This document shows, piece after piece, positions 51,103 through 61,030 of a stretch of DNA of 64,000 nucleotides. The position numbers and the translations under genes were made by a program. The notes below the pieces were generated by a model. It did not search any database and had not been told where the DNA came from. It saw only the letters and a list, made by a program, of their open reading frames with translations. The first letter of the stretch is position 1, and every line of letters starts with the position of its first letter. Origin of the DNA: Furfurilactobacillus entadae (lineage in GTDB: Bacteria > Bacillota > Bacilli > Lactobacillales > Lactobacillaceae); NCBI RefSeq assembly GCF_045862745.1, contig NZ_BQXN01000004.1, positions 62,001-126,000 of the forward strand. The letters are read 5' to 3'.

Positions 51103-52056
51103 TTAAAGGCCAGTTTCCTTAAAGCCGTTTTCACGAACTTCTTTTAAGGTTGCGGCTGACTTTTGCATCTTAGCCATTTCATCAGCTGATAATGGCACTT
51201 CGATGACGTGGTCAATCCCCTTGCCGTTAACAACGGCTGGTGTGCCGATGAACGTATCTGTCAAGCCGTATTCACCATCAAGTGGTGCACCGATTGGCAG
51301 AACAGAGTTTTGGTCACGCAGAACAGCGGCAGAAATCCGCATCAAGGCAGTGGCAACGCCGTAGAACGTTGCGCCCTTGCGGTTGATGATTTCGTAAGCT
51401 TTGTTCCGTGTTTGGTCTTCGATGGTTGCTAAGTCGTCACGAGTAACGCCGGCTTCTTCAGCAATCTTCAACAATGGCTTGCCACCGATAGTAGCTTCGT
51501 CGTAGTTGGCGAATTCTGAGTCCCCGTGTTCACCCATGATGAAGGCGTTCACGTCGCGGGCATCAACGTTAAACTTCTTACCCAAAGCAACACGTAACCG
51601 TGAAGTATCAAGTGAAGTTCCTGAACCGATGACACGGCTCTTGTCGAAGCCAGAGAACTTCCACGTTGCGTAAGTCAAGATGTCCACTGGGTTAGCAGCA
51701 ACGATAAAGATGCCGTTGAAACCAGAGTCAACGATTGGCTTAACAATGGTTGATAAGATCTTCAAGTTCTTGTTAACTAAGTCAAGACGGGTTTCACCAG
51801 GCTTTTGTGGTGCACCGGCAGTGATGACAACTAAGTCGGCATCGCTAGCGTCTGAGTATTCACCAGAGTAGATCTTCTTTGGTGATAACCATGCGAGGGT
51901 GTCCTCTAAGTCCAAGGCGTCCCCTTCAGTCCGGTCTTTTAAGACGTCGACGATAACGAATTCTTCAGCCAATCCTTGTTGTGCCATTGCAAAGGCATAA
52001 CTTGAACCAACCGCACCGTCACCGACAAGTACAACTTTTTGATGATTTGCAGCCAA
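51103..52056 (-). CDS. ldh: L-lactate dehydrogenase
   Basis: This enzyme of about 317 residues reduces pyruvate to L-lactate with NADH, the main NAD-regenerating step of lactic fermentation. It has the Rossmann motif VGDGAVGSS near the N-terminus, AGAPQKPGETR with the substrate loop Arg, and the catalytic His in GEHGDSE. The start is probably TTG 52056, 8 bases after GAAAGGA; ATG 52065 overlaps that SD. Its promoter has an extended -10 TGC-TATAAT (complement of 52107-52115). Codon use is highly biased, as expected for a strongly expressed gene. Confidence 0.97.
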   Translation of the reverse strand: MAANHQKVVLVGDGAVGSSYAFAMAQQGLAEEFVIVDVLKDRTEGDALDLEDTLAWLSPKKIYSGEYSDASDADLVVITAGAPQKPGETRLDLVNKNLKILSTIVKPIVDSGFNGIFIVAANPVDILTYATWKFSGFDKSRVIGSGTSLDTSRLRVALGKKFNVDARDVNAFIMGEHGDSEFANYDEATIGGKPLLKIAEEAGVTRDDLATIEDQTRNKAYEIINRKGATFYGVATALMRISAAVLRDQNSVLPIGAPLDGEYGLTDTFIGTPAVVNGKGIDHVIEVPLSADEMAKMQKSAATLKEVRENGFKETGL

Positions 52057-52106
52057 AATAATCATCCTTTCAAATAAAAGATTTGTTAGTTTTTCGAACC
52101 GTGCTC

Positions 52107-52115
52107 ATTATAGCA
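52107..52115 (-). promoter_or_regulatory. Extended -10 promoter of ldh
   Basis: On the minus strand TGC is followed directly by TATAAT (complement of 52107-52112). The divergent pth gene has a similar TGC-TATAAT at about 52190 on the plus strand. Confidence 0.65.
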
Positions 52116-52338
52116 TAGGAACCAATGATAAATATAGCGTTAACGGCTGAATGTTAAGCCGTCCAAAAGTGTTCCATACCGGGCGTTGTGCTATAATGGA
52201 CGCTATCAATAGGACATAACAGTTGCGTGGTGTTGACAAATTTCCACCACGTCAATGCGTACTCGCTGGGCGATCCGTTAATTCGGACTGTCCAGCACTT
52301 TTGCATTGGTTAAAAACGACAAAGTGAGGATGCTTGGC

Positions 52339-52896
52339 ATGAAGATGATTGTTGGTTTGGGAAACATTGGTCCAGAGTATGACCGGACACGTCACAACGT
52401 AGGGTTTATGGTTGTGGATCAAATTGCAGAAGAATATGGTGTTCGGTTTAAACGTGCCAAGCAAGAAGCACTGGTTGGCTCCGCCCTCATCAATGGCGAA
52501 AAGGTTTTGTTGGTTAAACCCACGACGTACATGAACGATTCTGGGCGGGCTGTTCGGCCACTGATGGATTATTATAACGTGGCCTTGGAAGATGTCGTCA
52601 TCATTCATGACGATATGGACCTCCCCGTGGGAAAGATTCGGCTCCGTCAAAAGGGGTCAGCTGGTGGACATAATGGGATCAAGAGCATTATTGCTTACGT
52701 GGGCACACCTGCATTCAAACGGGTTCGGGTCGGCATTGATCACCCTAGCAAAATGAGCGTTGTCGACTATGTCCTCGGCCATTTTGCGGCCACCCAAAAA
52801 GAGGGGATTCGTGCTGGAATGGATGACGCTCAGGGCGCCATCGAACGGTGGCTTGACGGGACAAAGTTTGATGAAGTGATGAACGAATTTAACTAG
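52339..52896 (+). CDS. pth: Peptidyl-tRNA hydrolase
   Basis: Pth (185 residues) frees tRNA from stalled peptidyl-tRNA. It begins MKMIVGLGNIGPEYDRTRHN, with the catalytic His in RHNVGF, and has MNDSGRAV and KGSAGGHNGIKS, all typical. ATG 52339 follows GAGGA at 8 bases; the frame is open 11 codons further. The pth-mfd order is conserved in Firmicutes. An extended -10 (TGC-TATAAT) near 52190 is the likely promoter. Confidence 0.97.
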   Translation: MKMIVGLGNIGPEYDRTRHNVGFMVVDQIAEEYGVRFKRAKQEALVGSALINGEKVLLVKPTTYMNDSGRAVRPLMDYYNVALEDVVIIHDDMDLPVGKIRLRQKGSAGGHNGIKSIIAYVGTPAFKRVRVGIDHPSKMSVVDYVLGHFAATQKEGIRAGMDDAQGAIERWLDGTKFDEVMNEFN

Positions 52897-52969
52897 CTGC
52901 TTGGCACTATCCGTGTCAGACGGCGGGAGGTCGGCAGTGATGCCGGCCGTTTTCAACGAAAGGGTTTTT

Positions 52970-55900
52970 ATGGAATTACAGGATTTTATTCGGCAAACAC
53001 CAGAGTATCAACAGATTATTGCCGGAACAAATTTAAGTCGTCAGTTAATTGCCGGGATTGCTGGCTCCGCACGAACGTTATTAGTCAGTACGATGTTTGC
53101 GGAACTACAGCAATCGTTACTGATTGTGACGGACACCGCGTTTCACGCCGGCCAGGTTGTTGATGACTTAGAAAACTTACTCCCGGATGAGCAAGTCTTT
53201 AATTTCCCAGCAGAAGAAATGCTTGCGACGGAAATTGCAACGAGTTCCCCAGAATCCCGGGCTGATCGGGTGGCTGCACTCCATGCCTTGCAAGGGGACC
53301 AGCCCGTTATTGTGGTTAGTGACCTGGCTGGGTTACGGCGTTACTTACCGCAACCAGCAGTCTTTAAGGCGGCCACGGTGACCATTGCAAGTGGGCAGGA
53401 TTACGACATGAAGGCGCTCCAAAACAAGCTGCATGAAATGGGGTATGCCCACGAACAACTTGTGGCGCGGCCTGGTGACTATGCTGTGCGGGGGTCCATT
53501 ATGGACGTTTACCCGCTGAATGCTGATTATCCCGTCCGGATCGACTTTTTTGATACAGAAGTTGATTCCATCCGGACGTTTGATCCAGAAAACCAACGGA
53601 GCCTGGAAACGATTGAATCCGTGAGCGTGTTGCCTGCAACAGAATTTGTGGTGTCCGATGACGAACTGGCTGCCGGAAAAGCGCGGTTAGGCGCACTGGT
53701 CAAGGCGCAGGCAGAAACACTGACGGGGGACGATCGGGCCAGTTTTATGGCACACTTTGACGCACTGACAGCGGCGGATGCCACCCCCAGTGCAACACCA
53801 GAACTAAGTTTGTATGCCAGCCACTTTTATCAAGAAGCGGCTGGTTTGATTGATTACCTTGATTCTGATGGGCTGGTGTTGATCGATGATTACACCAGGT
53901 TGTTAGAGACTGATCGGCGAATCAACGAAGATGAAGCTGGGTGGGTGACTGATCGGTTGCGAACCAACGAAATGCTGGCTGAGCAAACGTTTGGCCATGA
54001 TTTTCGTGATGTGGTGCGGGCCATCAAGCAACCACAACTGTTCTTTTCACTGTTCCAAAAGGGCATGGGAAACGTTCGGTTTAATCAGCTGACAAACGTT
54101 GCTGTCCGAGACATGCAGAAGTTCTTTGGCCAACTGCCCGTATTGAAAACGGAGGTTGATCGGTGGCAAAAGCAGGATCAAACCGTTGTGATTATGGTCA
54201 ACAACGAAGAACGGATCAGTAAGGTTAATGATACCCTGCATGATTTTGAAATTCAGGCTGGTTTGGATAAGGTCACGAATTTAACGGCTGGCACGGTGCA
54301 GGTCGTTCCGGCCACGTTGCAAAACGGGTTTGAACTGCCGAGCGGAAAACTGGTGGTCATCACTGAAGCAGAAATGTTTGCGAAGGTGACCAAAAAGCGC
54401 GCCCGGCGGCAAACACTGGCTAATGCTGAACGGCTGCGGAGTTATACGGAGTTGAAACCCGGCGACTTTGTGGTCCACGTCAATCATGGGATCGGTCGGT
54501 TTGAAGGCATGCAGACCATGGAAGTGGATGGCGTGCACCAGGACTACATCACGATTGATTACCAAAACAACGCGAAGATCTTTATTCCGGTGACTCAGCT
54601 GAACTTGATTCAAAAGTATGTGTCCTCGGAGGATAAAAAGCCGAAGGTCAACAAACTTGGCGGGACCGAATGGGCGAAGACCAAACGTAACGTTGAAAAA
54701 CGAATTGAAGACATCGCTGACGAACTGGTAGAACTGTACGCTGCCCGTGAATCCCAGACGGGTCACGCGTTCCCGAAGGATGATAGCTATCAAGCTGAGT
54801 TTGAGGGGGCCTTTCCATACGTCGAAACACCGGATCAGTTACGCAGTGTGGACGAAATTAAGCATGACATGGAAAAGGCGAAGCCAATGGACCGGCTGTT
54901 AGTGGGTGACGTTGGGTTTGGGAAAACGGAAGTGGCGTTACGCGCAGCATTTAAGGCCATTGAAGACCAAAAGCAGGTGGCCTTTCTAGTGCCAACCACG
55001 ATTTTGGCCCAGCAACATTACGACACGATGACGGCCCGGTTTGAGGGCTTTCCGGTTAAGATCGGGATTTTATCCCGGTTTGATACACCGGCACAAGTGA
55101 AGGAAACGGTCGCGGGGTTAAAGTCCGGTGAAATTGACATTGTGGTTGGGACACACCGCCTGCTATCGAAAGACGTTGAGTTTAAAGACCTTGGCTTACT
55201 GATGGTCGATGAGGAACAACGGTTTGGGGTCAAACATAAGGAACGAATCAAGCAGATGCGTGAATCCGTTGACGTGTTGACACTAACGGCGACACCGATT
55301 CCACGGACGTTGAACATGTCCATGATCGGTGTCCGGGACCTGTCGGTGATCGAAACGCCACCAGCAAACCGGTATCCAATCCAAACGTACGTTATGGAAG
55401 CAAGTCCGGTAGCCTTACAAGACGGCATCGCACGGGAAATGGCGCGCGGTGGTCAGGTCTTTTATCTGCACAACCGGGTGGATGACATTGAACACGTGGT
55501 CGATCAGATTCGTGAACTGGTTCCAGATGCGCGTGTCGGATACATTCACGGTAAGATGGGAGAAAGTCAGTTAGAGACTATTCTCTACGATTTCATTCGT
55601 GGTGAATACGACGTGCTGGTAACGACGACCATTATTGAAACCGGGGTCGACATTCCCAATGTCAACACCCTGTTTGTGGAAAATGCGGATCACATGGGTC
55701 TTTCCCAGTTGTACCAACTCCGGGGCCGAATTGGCCGAAGCAACCGGGTGGCATACGCGTACTTTACGTACCAGCCAAACAAGGTGCTGACCGAAGAAAG
55801 TGAGAAACGGTTGGAGGCCATTCGTGACTTTACAGAGTTAGGATCTGGCTTCAAGATCGCCATGCGGGACCTGTCCATTCGTGGTGCCGGGAACCTGCTC

Positions 55901-56509
55901 GGGCAACAACAGCACGGTTTCATTGATTCTGTGGGGTACGATCTATACACCCAGATGCTGTCCCAAGCGGTGGCTAAGAAGCGGGGACAAACGGTTCAAG
56001 TGCGGTCTGATGCTGAAATGGAACTGGGCGTTGAAGCATACTTGCCAGAGACCTACATTCAGGATCAACGGCAAAAAATCGAAATTTACAAACGGCTTCG
56101 GGAGCTGGAAAATGAAGATCAGTACGTTGAGGTCGACGAGGATCTCTTAGATCGGTTCGGTGACTACCCACGTGAAGTGGCTAATTTATTGGCAGTGGGG
56201 CACTTGAAGATGAGTGCGGATGCCGCCTTGGTCAGCAAGATCCGGCGTGAGGATGACATTATCAGCGTCACCTTGTCAACGCAGGGGACAGCGCAATTTT
56301 CCGGTGAAGAAATCTTTAAGGCGTTATCAAAAACAAAGTTACGGGCGACAGTGGGAACGAACGCTGGTAAAATGGTGGTCAAATTGGTGATTCAGCCAAA
56401 AATGACCGAGACCGATTGGTTAACAGATCTGTCCGCTTTTGTGGCGGCGTTAGCTGATCAGGTTGTGGATGCATCAATGGCCACAACAGAAACGGGTCGA
56501 AAGGAGTAA
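52970..56509 (+). CDS. mfd: Transcription-repair coupling factor Mfd
   Basis: Mfd (about 1179 residues) releases RNA polymerase stalled at DNA lesions and recruits UvrA. Domain order is as expected: UvrB-like N-terminal part, CarD/RID-type polymerase-interaction domain (GDFVVHVNHGIGRFEGM near residue 500), helicase motifs GDVGFGKTE and DEEQRFG, a QLRGRIGRS motif, and the C-terminal TRCF domain. ATG 52970 is chosen because GAAAGGG lies just upstream. Two bases separate its stop from the flippase start. Confidence 0.97.
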   Translation: MELQDFIRQTPEYQQIIAGTNLSRQLIAGIAGSARTLLVSTMFAELQQSLLIVTDTAFHAGQVVDDLENLLPDEQVFNFPAEEMLATEIATSSPESRADRVAALHALQGDQPVIVVSDLAGLRRYLPQPAVFKAATVTIASGQDYDMKALQNKLHEMGYAHEQLVARPGDYAVRGSIMDVYPLNADYPVRIDFFDTEVDSIRTFDPENQRSLETIESVSVLPATEFVVSDDELAAGKARLGALVKAQAETLTGDDRASFMAHFDALTAADATPSATPELSLYASHFYQEAAGLIDYLDSDGLVLIDDYTRLLETDRRINEDEAGWVTDRLRTNEMLAEQTFGHDFRDVVRAIKQPQLFFSLFQKGMGNVRFNQLTNVAVRDMQKFFGQLPVLKTEVDRWQKQDQTVVIMVNNEERISKVNDTLHDFEIQAGLDKVTNLTAGTVQVVPATLQNGFELPSGKLVVITEAEMFAKVTKKRARRQTLANAERLRSYTELKPGDFVVHVNHGIGRFEGMQTMEVDGVHQDYITIDYQNNAKIFIPVTQLNLIQKYVSSEDKKPKVNKLGGTEWAKTKRNVEKRIEDIADELVELYAARESQTGHAFPKDDSYQAEFEGAFPYVETPDQLRSVDEIKHDMEKAKPMDRLLVGDVGFGKTEVALRAAFKAIEDQKQVAFLVPTTILAQQHYDTMTARFEGFPVKIGILSRFDTPAQVKETVAGLKSGEIDIVVGTHRLLSKDVEFKDLGLLMVDEEQRFGVKHKERIKQMRESVDVLTLTATPIPRTLNMSMIGVRDLSVIETPPANRYPIQTYVMEASPVALQDGIAREMARGGQVFYLHNRVDDIEHVVDQIRELVPDARVGYIHGKMGESQLETILYDFIRGEYDVLVTTTIIETGVDIPNVNTLFVENADHMGLSQLYQLRGRIGRSNRVAYAYFTYQPNKVLTEESEKRLEAIRDFTELGSGFKIAMRDLSIRGAGNLLGQQQHGFIDSVGYDLYTQMLSQAVAKKRGQTVQVRSDAEMELGVEAYLPETYIQDQRQKIEIYKRLRELENEDQYVEVDEDLLDRFGDYPREVANLLAVGHLKMSADAALVSKIRREDDIISVTLSTQGTAQFSGEEIFKALSKTKLRATVGTNAGKMVVKLVIQPKMTETDWLTDLSAFVAALADQVVDASMATTETGRKE

Positions 56510-56511
56510 CC

Positions 56512-58125
56512 ATGAACACAAAGCCCCAGCGCCCAAAAGGAAGTCAACGACGGGGGCTCATTAACGGCGCGTTAATGATGTCTGTGGCGGCACTTGTGGC
56601 TAAGGTGCTGAGTGCTGTTTACCGAATCCCACTACAAAACTTGGTCGGAAACACCGGATTTTATGTTTATCAGCAGGTTTACCCGCTGTATGGAATTGCG
56701 ATGACGTTTGCGCTCAGTGGGTTGCCTGTCTTTATTTCAAAGCTCATTGCGGAAATTGACGATCGGGCAAAACAACAAACGGTGGCCAAACGAATTTTTG
56801 TGATCCTTGCTGTCGTCAGCGTGCTGTTGTTCGTTGGTTTGTTTGGCGGGGCTCAGTTGATTGCCCGGGCAATGGGTGATAGCGGCCTTACCCCGTTAAT
56901 TCAAGTTGTGGCAGGCATGGACCTGTTCATGCCGTTTCTGGCGGTCGGTCGGGGGTTCGCCCAGGGGCAATTCGATATGCGACCAACCGCAATTTCTCAG
57001 GTGTTAGAGCAGGTCGTCCGGGTCGCCATCATTGTGGCGGTGGCGTGGTGGGCTGCTCATCACGCATGGCCCGTTTACAAAATGGGTGCATGGGCAATGA
57101 GTGGGGCTTTGTTCGGTGCTGTGGTTGCCGTTGCTGTTTTTGCGGTGTTCTACCAAGAACTCTTTTCAGCACCGACCGTTGCCGTTTCTCAGGCCTACGA
57201 TTGGCCGATTTTAGTTAAACGACTGTGGCGCGAGGGGGGCACGATTTGTCTGTTTGCCGCCGTGGTCATTTTGTTACAGTTGGTGGACTCATTCACCGTC
57301 AAACGGGGCCTTGTGACCATGGGGCTCTCGCAAGATGATGCGAAGTCACTAAAGGGGGTCTACGACCGGGCCCAACCCTTAATTCAGTTGGGGTTGGTCG
57401 TGGCCACCAGTTTTTCGGCAACGTTATTGCCGACACTCAGCGCTGCCATTGCCAACCGGCGGGCCCACACCGTGCAAGCCACGTTGACGATGCTGATTCA
57501 CGTCAGCTTTGCATTATCAGTGGCTGCGACGGCAGGACTTGTGGTGTTGATGCCCAGTATCAACCACGTTTTATTTGGAAGTTCAACGGGGAGTTTAGCG
57601 TTGGCAATCTACTGTTTGAGCATCGTGTTTGCAAGTTTGATCAGCACCTACAACAGCATTTTGCAGAGTATGAACCAGTACCGCTTATCGTTAGTTGCGT
57701 TGGTCAGCGGGGTGGCGGTAAAGGGGCTATTAAACTACGGTGCGGTCGTTCGCTGGGGCATCAACGGGGCCAGTTTCATAACGGTGGTCAGCCTTGCCGT
57801 CATGTTAGGTGTATTGTGGCTAGGAAGTCCGGAAGCGATGCGAGAAGCCCTGACGCGGGGAATGTTTATCCGTAAACTTGGGTTTGTGACGACGTTAATG
57901 GCCATTGGCGCCGTGGCCGCCAGCACACAGATCCAGTTGTGGTTGGGACTGGGCCGTGGTGCAGCAGTCGTGGTGACAACTGGCGGTGTCTGTGTCGGCG
58001 TAGCCGTGTTCATTGGCGCCGCATTGTGGACCCGGTTGTTTACGCCGCGTGAGTGGCTGACGCTTCCAGGTGGTAAGACGTTACTAAAAGTGGTGGCCAA
58101 GATGAAGTGGCCATCAGTTCATTAA
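56512..58125 (+). CDS. MurJ/SpoVB-type polysaccharide flippase
   Basis: This 537-residue protein has about 14 hydrophobic segments and resembles the MOP-superfamily flippases of the SpoVB/YtgP/YabM group, candidates for moving lipid II or other wall precursors across the membrane. The N-terminus GALMMSVAALVAKVLSAVYR and the helix PLQNLVGNTGFYVYQQVYPLYG are typical. It is tightly packed between mfd and rqcP, as yabM is in Bacillus. ATG 56512 follows AAAGGAG. Lipid II flipping is inferred from family. Confidence 0.9.
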   Translation: MNTKPQRPKGSQRRGLINGALMMSVAALVAKVLSAVYRIPLQNLVGNTGFYVYQQVYPLYGIAMTFALSGLPVFISKLIAEIDDRAKQQTVAKRIFVILAVVSVLLFVGLFGGAQLIARAMGDSGLTPLIQVVAGMDLFMPFLAVGRGFAQGQFDMRPTAISQVLEQVVRVAIIVAVAWWAAHHAWPVYKMGAWAMSGALFGAVVAVAVFAVFYQELFSAPTVAVSQAYDWPILVKRLWREGGTICLFAAVVILLQLVDSFTVKRGLVTMGLSQDDAKSLKGVYDRAQPLIQLGLVVATSFSATLLPTLSAAIANRRAHTVQATLTMLIHVSFALSVAATAGLVVLMPSINHVLFGSSTGSLALAIYCLSIVFASLISTYNSILQSMNQYRLSLVALVSGVAVKGLLNYGAVVRWGINGASFITVVSLAVMLGVLWLGSPEAMREALTRGMFIRKLGFVTTLMAIGAVAASTQIQLWLGLGRGAAVVVTTGGVCVGVAVFIGAALWTRLFTPREWLTLPGGKTLLKVVAKMKWPSVH

Positions 58126-58145
58126 GTGAAAATGAGGATAATAAA

Positions 58146-58430
58146 ATGCGATTAGATAAATTTTTAAAAATTTCACGGATTATTAAACGCCGGCCAGTTG
58201 CCAAAGAAATTGCTGACCAGGGCCGAATCACCATTAACGGGACAAAGGGAAAATCATCCAGCAACGTGAACGTTAACGATGAACTTGTTATTTCATTTGG
58301 GAACAAAACGTTGACGGTTCAGGTCTTGCAGCTGTTAGAGACGACCAAAAAAGAGGATGCCGAAAAGATGTATAAAATCGTTTCGGAAGACTACGCTAAG
58401 GATTATCGGAATCAAGATCTAAATAATTAG
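58146..58430 (+). CDS. rqcP: RqcP (S4-domain ribosome quality control factor)
   Basis: This 94-residue S4-domain protein starts MRLDKFLKISRIIKRRPVAK, the RNA-binding S4 fold, and corresponds to Bacillus YabO/RqcP, which acts with RqcH to add alanine tails on stalled nascent chains. ATG 58146 is chosen because GAGGA lies 8 bases upstream; the longer frame begins within the flippase gene. The mfd-yabM-yabO-divIC-yabR order matches Bacillus. Confidence 0.93.
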   Translation: MRLDKFLKISRIIKRRPVAKEIADQGRITINGTKGKSSSNVNVNDELVISFGNKTLTVQVLQLLETTKKEDAEKMYKIVSEDYAKDYRNQDLNN

Positions 58431-58498
58431 TGATTGAAATGCGAAAATACGTTCGCATTAAAAGAGTGTTAATCCTTACAGCTGTAACGTATTTGACA

Positions 58499-58527
58499 TT
58501 TACATCTAAAATTGACGTTGTTATACT
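58499..58527 (+). promoter_or_regulatory. Promoter of divIC
   Basis: TTTACA (58499-58504), a 17-base spacer, TATACT (58522-58527). Just before it a short hairpin AATGCGAA/TTCGCATT (58437-58458) may be a weak terminator for rqcP. Confidence 0.65.
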
Positions 58528-58600
58528 TTAGGTGAAATCATTAAATGGATAACGTTGATTATCAAAAGTTGCGGACCCGTCTAGTTGAGGTGTAAATAGC

Positions 58601-58984
58601 ATGCAAGATGAGCATTCGATTCATCAACTGAATAATGATTATGTGAAGCGGCTTCGGGCAAGTGAAGTTGCGCATAACCAAACGCAGGCACAGTTATCAC
58701 GACGGCGCCGCGGGCGGATGTGGCGGATTTTGCTGGCATTTGCTGTGGCCATGGTGTTATGTTTTTGGGCGTACGGTCGGAATGTGGCCAGCTTAAAGAA
58801 GCTGAACCACGAAAACGCACAAGCAACCACCCAGTTGCAGACGGCGAAGCAGAAAAATTCGAAGCTGAACCAACAGGTGGGTCAGTTGAATAATGATGAT
58901 TATTTAGAAAAATTAATTCGCGATAAATATCTGTACACGAAAGACGGGGAAACCGTTTATAATTTACCGACAGATGCGAAGTAA
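58601..58984 (+). CDS. divIC: Septum formation initiator DivIC
   Basis: This 127-residue bitopic protein has a basic cytoplasmic N-terminus (SRRRRGRMW), a single membrane helix at about residues 41-60, and an extracellular coiled coil, the layout of DivIC/FtsB. It forms a division complex with FtsL and DivIB. It starts at ATG 58601; GGTGTAAATAGC upstream gives a modest SD. Followed by a terminator. Confidence 0.92.
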   Translation: MQDEHSIHQLNNDYVKRLRASEVAHNQTQAQLSRRRRGRMWRILLAFAVAMVLCFWAYGRNVASLKKLNHENAQATTQLQTAKQKNSKLNQQVGQLNNDDYLEKLIRDKYLYTKDGETVYNLPTDAK

Positions 58985-58998
58985 AGAATTAAGCAATT

Positions 58999-59029
58999 AA
59001 CAGCCGTGGGCGGTGCCCGCGGCTGTTTT
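58999..59029 (+). terminator. Terminator after divIC
   Basis: AACAGCCG-GGGC (58999-59011) pairs with GCCC-CGGCTGTT (59015-59027), followed by TTTT. Confidence 0.85.
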
Positions 59030-59091
59030 ATGGTACAATCATGATGTTTTAAAGCGTTAACAACGCAATCTTCAGGAGGATAAATCTTTTT

Positions 59092-59565
59092 ATGGCAGTG
59101 GCAATCGGTAGCAAAGTTTCGGGTAAGGTGACAGGCATTACTGGGTTTGGTGCGTTCATTGATCTAGGCGAGCACCAGAGTGGTTTAGTTCACATTAGCC
59201 AGGTCTCCAATGAATACGTTAAGGACATTCACGATGTACTCACCGTGGGCGATGAAGTTACGGTTAAAGTGCTATCGATTGAAAATGGCAAAATTGCTTT
59301 ATCCATCAAGCAAGCCGCTGACAATGCGACGGCACCAAGTGCACGTGAACACCATGGGCATAGCAATGACCATCATGAAGTGAACCGTGAACCGCGGGCT
59401 GAACACAGAAGCAGCAACCGTGGCGCAGGTCGGAAACCCCATGCTGTTGATAACAGTTTTGATGGGATGATGGCAAGTTTCTTAAAGGATAGTGAACAAC
59501 GGTTAGCGACCATTAAGCATAATACTGAAGGAAAACGTGGCGGTCGTGGTGGCCGGCGAAGTTAA
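59092..59565 (+). CDS. S1-domain RNA-binding protein (YabR-like)
   Basis: This 157-residue protein has one S1 RNA-binding domain at residues 5-75 (VSGKVTGITGFGAFIDLG; GLVHISQVSNEYV) followed by a disordered His/Arg/Gly-rich tail ending GGRGGRRS. It corresponds to Bacillus YabR, a general-stress or polynucleotide phosphorylase-like S1 protein of uncertain role. It starts at ATG 59092 behind AGGAGGAT. It stands between terminators, so it is a single-gene unit. Confidence 0.92.
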   Translation: MAVAIGSKVSGKVTGITGFGAFIDLGEHQSGLVHISQVSNEYVKDIHDVLTVGDEVTVKVLSIENGKIALSIKQAADNATAPSAREHHGHSNDHHEVNREPRAEHRSSNRGAGRKPHAVDNSFDGMMASFLKDSEQRLATIKHNTEGKRGGRGGRRS

Positions 59566-59574
59566 ATTGAACTA

Positions 59575-59619
59575 AAAGCGCCTGTCACTTCTATCTAATT
59601 AAGGAGCGGCAGGCGTTTT
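59575..59619 (+). terminator. Terminator after the S1 gene
   Basis: CGCCTG (59579-59584) pairs with CAGGCG (59610-59615), flanked by AAAA and TTTT. Confidence 0.75.
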
Positions 59620-59653
59620 ATAATCCAAAGAAAGGTGGAACCTGGTAACGAAC

Positions 59654-61030
59654 ATGAACGAAGTTAGACAGCAACTCCGGGCAGCTAACCAAATGCACGG
59701 ATTATGGCAGGCAAGTGACACGGTTGTCGTGGCGGTCTCGACGGGCGTGGACTCGATGGTGTTACTGGATGTGCTCCGCCACCTTCCAAAAAGTGAGCGC
59801 CCGACGCTTGTGGTTGCACATGTTAACCATCAATTGCGGGCTCAAAGCGACGTTGAAGAGGCTAGTTTGCGGGCACAGCTGGCGTCAACGGATGTGCCGT
59901 TAGTGGTGACCAGCTGGCCCAAAGAAGACCACCCACAAATGGGTGTCGAAGCAGCGGCACGGGCGTTTCGCTATGATTTTTTTGAGCGGGTGATGAGAAA
60001 GTATGGGGCAACGGTGTTGATGACCGCACACCAGCAGGATGAACAGGCCGAAACAATCATGATGCGGGTGATCGAAGGCCGAAGTTTTACCGAACCACTT
60101 GGAATCGCGTGGCAGCGCCCGTTTGGCCCCGGACGATTAGTGCGGCCATTGTTAGGAATCAGCAAAGCCGCCATTCGCGCGTATGCGGATGATCACCAGG
60201 TGATGAGCTTTGAGGATGAAACGAACATGTCGCTGACGGTTCTACGTAACCGAACGAGACACCAGGTGCTGCCACAGCTCCGGGCAGAAAATCCGCGGTT
60301 TGATGACGACCTTGTGGCGAACGCAGCAGACTTAGCAGAAATGATGGCGGTTATGGGAAAACAGGCCCATGAAGTCGTCAGTCATGCTAACGGGAGCTTA
60401 CAAGCGTTGATGAGTGACGCACTCCCGACCAGTTTATTACTGAAAACAGCGTTTAGTGAATGTGCACCAGAGGTCTCTGTTAGTGCAAGTGTGTGGCGGC
60501 GACTTGCAGTTAACTTGCCGACGATGCGCCCCCAAGCAACCATTGATTTAGGTCGCGGGTGGCAATTGCAGCGTCATTACGATCAAATTATGTTTGTTAA
60601 ACGGGAATCTGGTCCTCAAAAAATCCGTGCTCAAACGCTACCAGACCAACAAACTATGGTACCATTGAACAAATGGCAGTCAGTGACAGAAGTGGGTGCT
60701 ATCGGTGCGTGGTCAGCTGAGCAAACCGTCACAATGTGGCCGGCGTTTCGAAGCGTTCATGTCCGAGTTTCACCAACTGACTGGCCGTTAATTATTCGGC
60801 CAGCACGAGGGGATGATCGGCTTGCCTTGGCAAACGGCGGTCACCAAAGTGTTCGGCGGATTATGATCAACCAAAAGGTCGCGACGGCAGAGCGCTCACA
60901 GCAATTGCTGGTGACGACAGTAACCGGAACACCGTTATGGTTGGTTGGACGTAAAGTGGCGGCAACCGCCGTGTCCGGTCAGGTCATTGAACTATGTTTA
61001 AAACCAATGCAAGGAGTAGAGTATGGATAA
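59654..61030 (+). CDS. tilS: tRNA(Ile)-lysidine synthase
   Basis: TilS (458 residues) converts C34 of the AUA-reading tRNA-Ile to lysidine, an essential step in decoding. The PP-loop is AVSTGVDSMVLLD (residues about 27-39; Thr replaces the usual second residue of SGGxDS, as is common in lactobacilli). MTAHQQDEQAET follows near residue 119, and the C-terminal domains are complete. ATG 59654 is preceded by AAAGGTGG. The stop overlaps the hpt start by 8 bases, and tilS-hpt-ftsH is the standard order. Confidence 0.96.
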   Translation: MNEVRQQLRAANQMHGLWQASDTVVVAVSTGVDSMVLLDVLRHLPKSERPTLVVAHVNHQLRAQSDVEEASLRAQLASTDVPLVVTSWPKEDHPQMGVEAAARAFRYDFFERVMRKYGATVLMTAHQQDEQAETIMMRVIEGRSFTEPLGIAWQRPFGPGRLVRPLLGISKAAIRAYADDHQVMSFEDETNMSLTVLRNRTRHQVLPQLRAENPRFDDDLVANAADLAEMMAVMGKQAHEVVSHANGSLQALMSDALPTSLLLKTAFSECAPEVSVSASVWRRLAVNLPTMRPQATIDLGRGWQLQRHYDQIMFVKRESGPQKIRAQTLPDQQTMVPLNKWQSVTEVGAIGAWSAEQTVTMWPAFRSVHVRVSPTDWPLIIRPARGDDRLALANGGHQSVRRIMINQKVATAERSQQLLVTTVTGTPLWLVGRKVAATAVSGQVIELCLKPMQGVEYG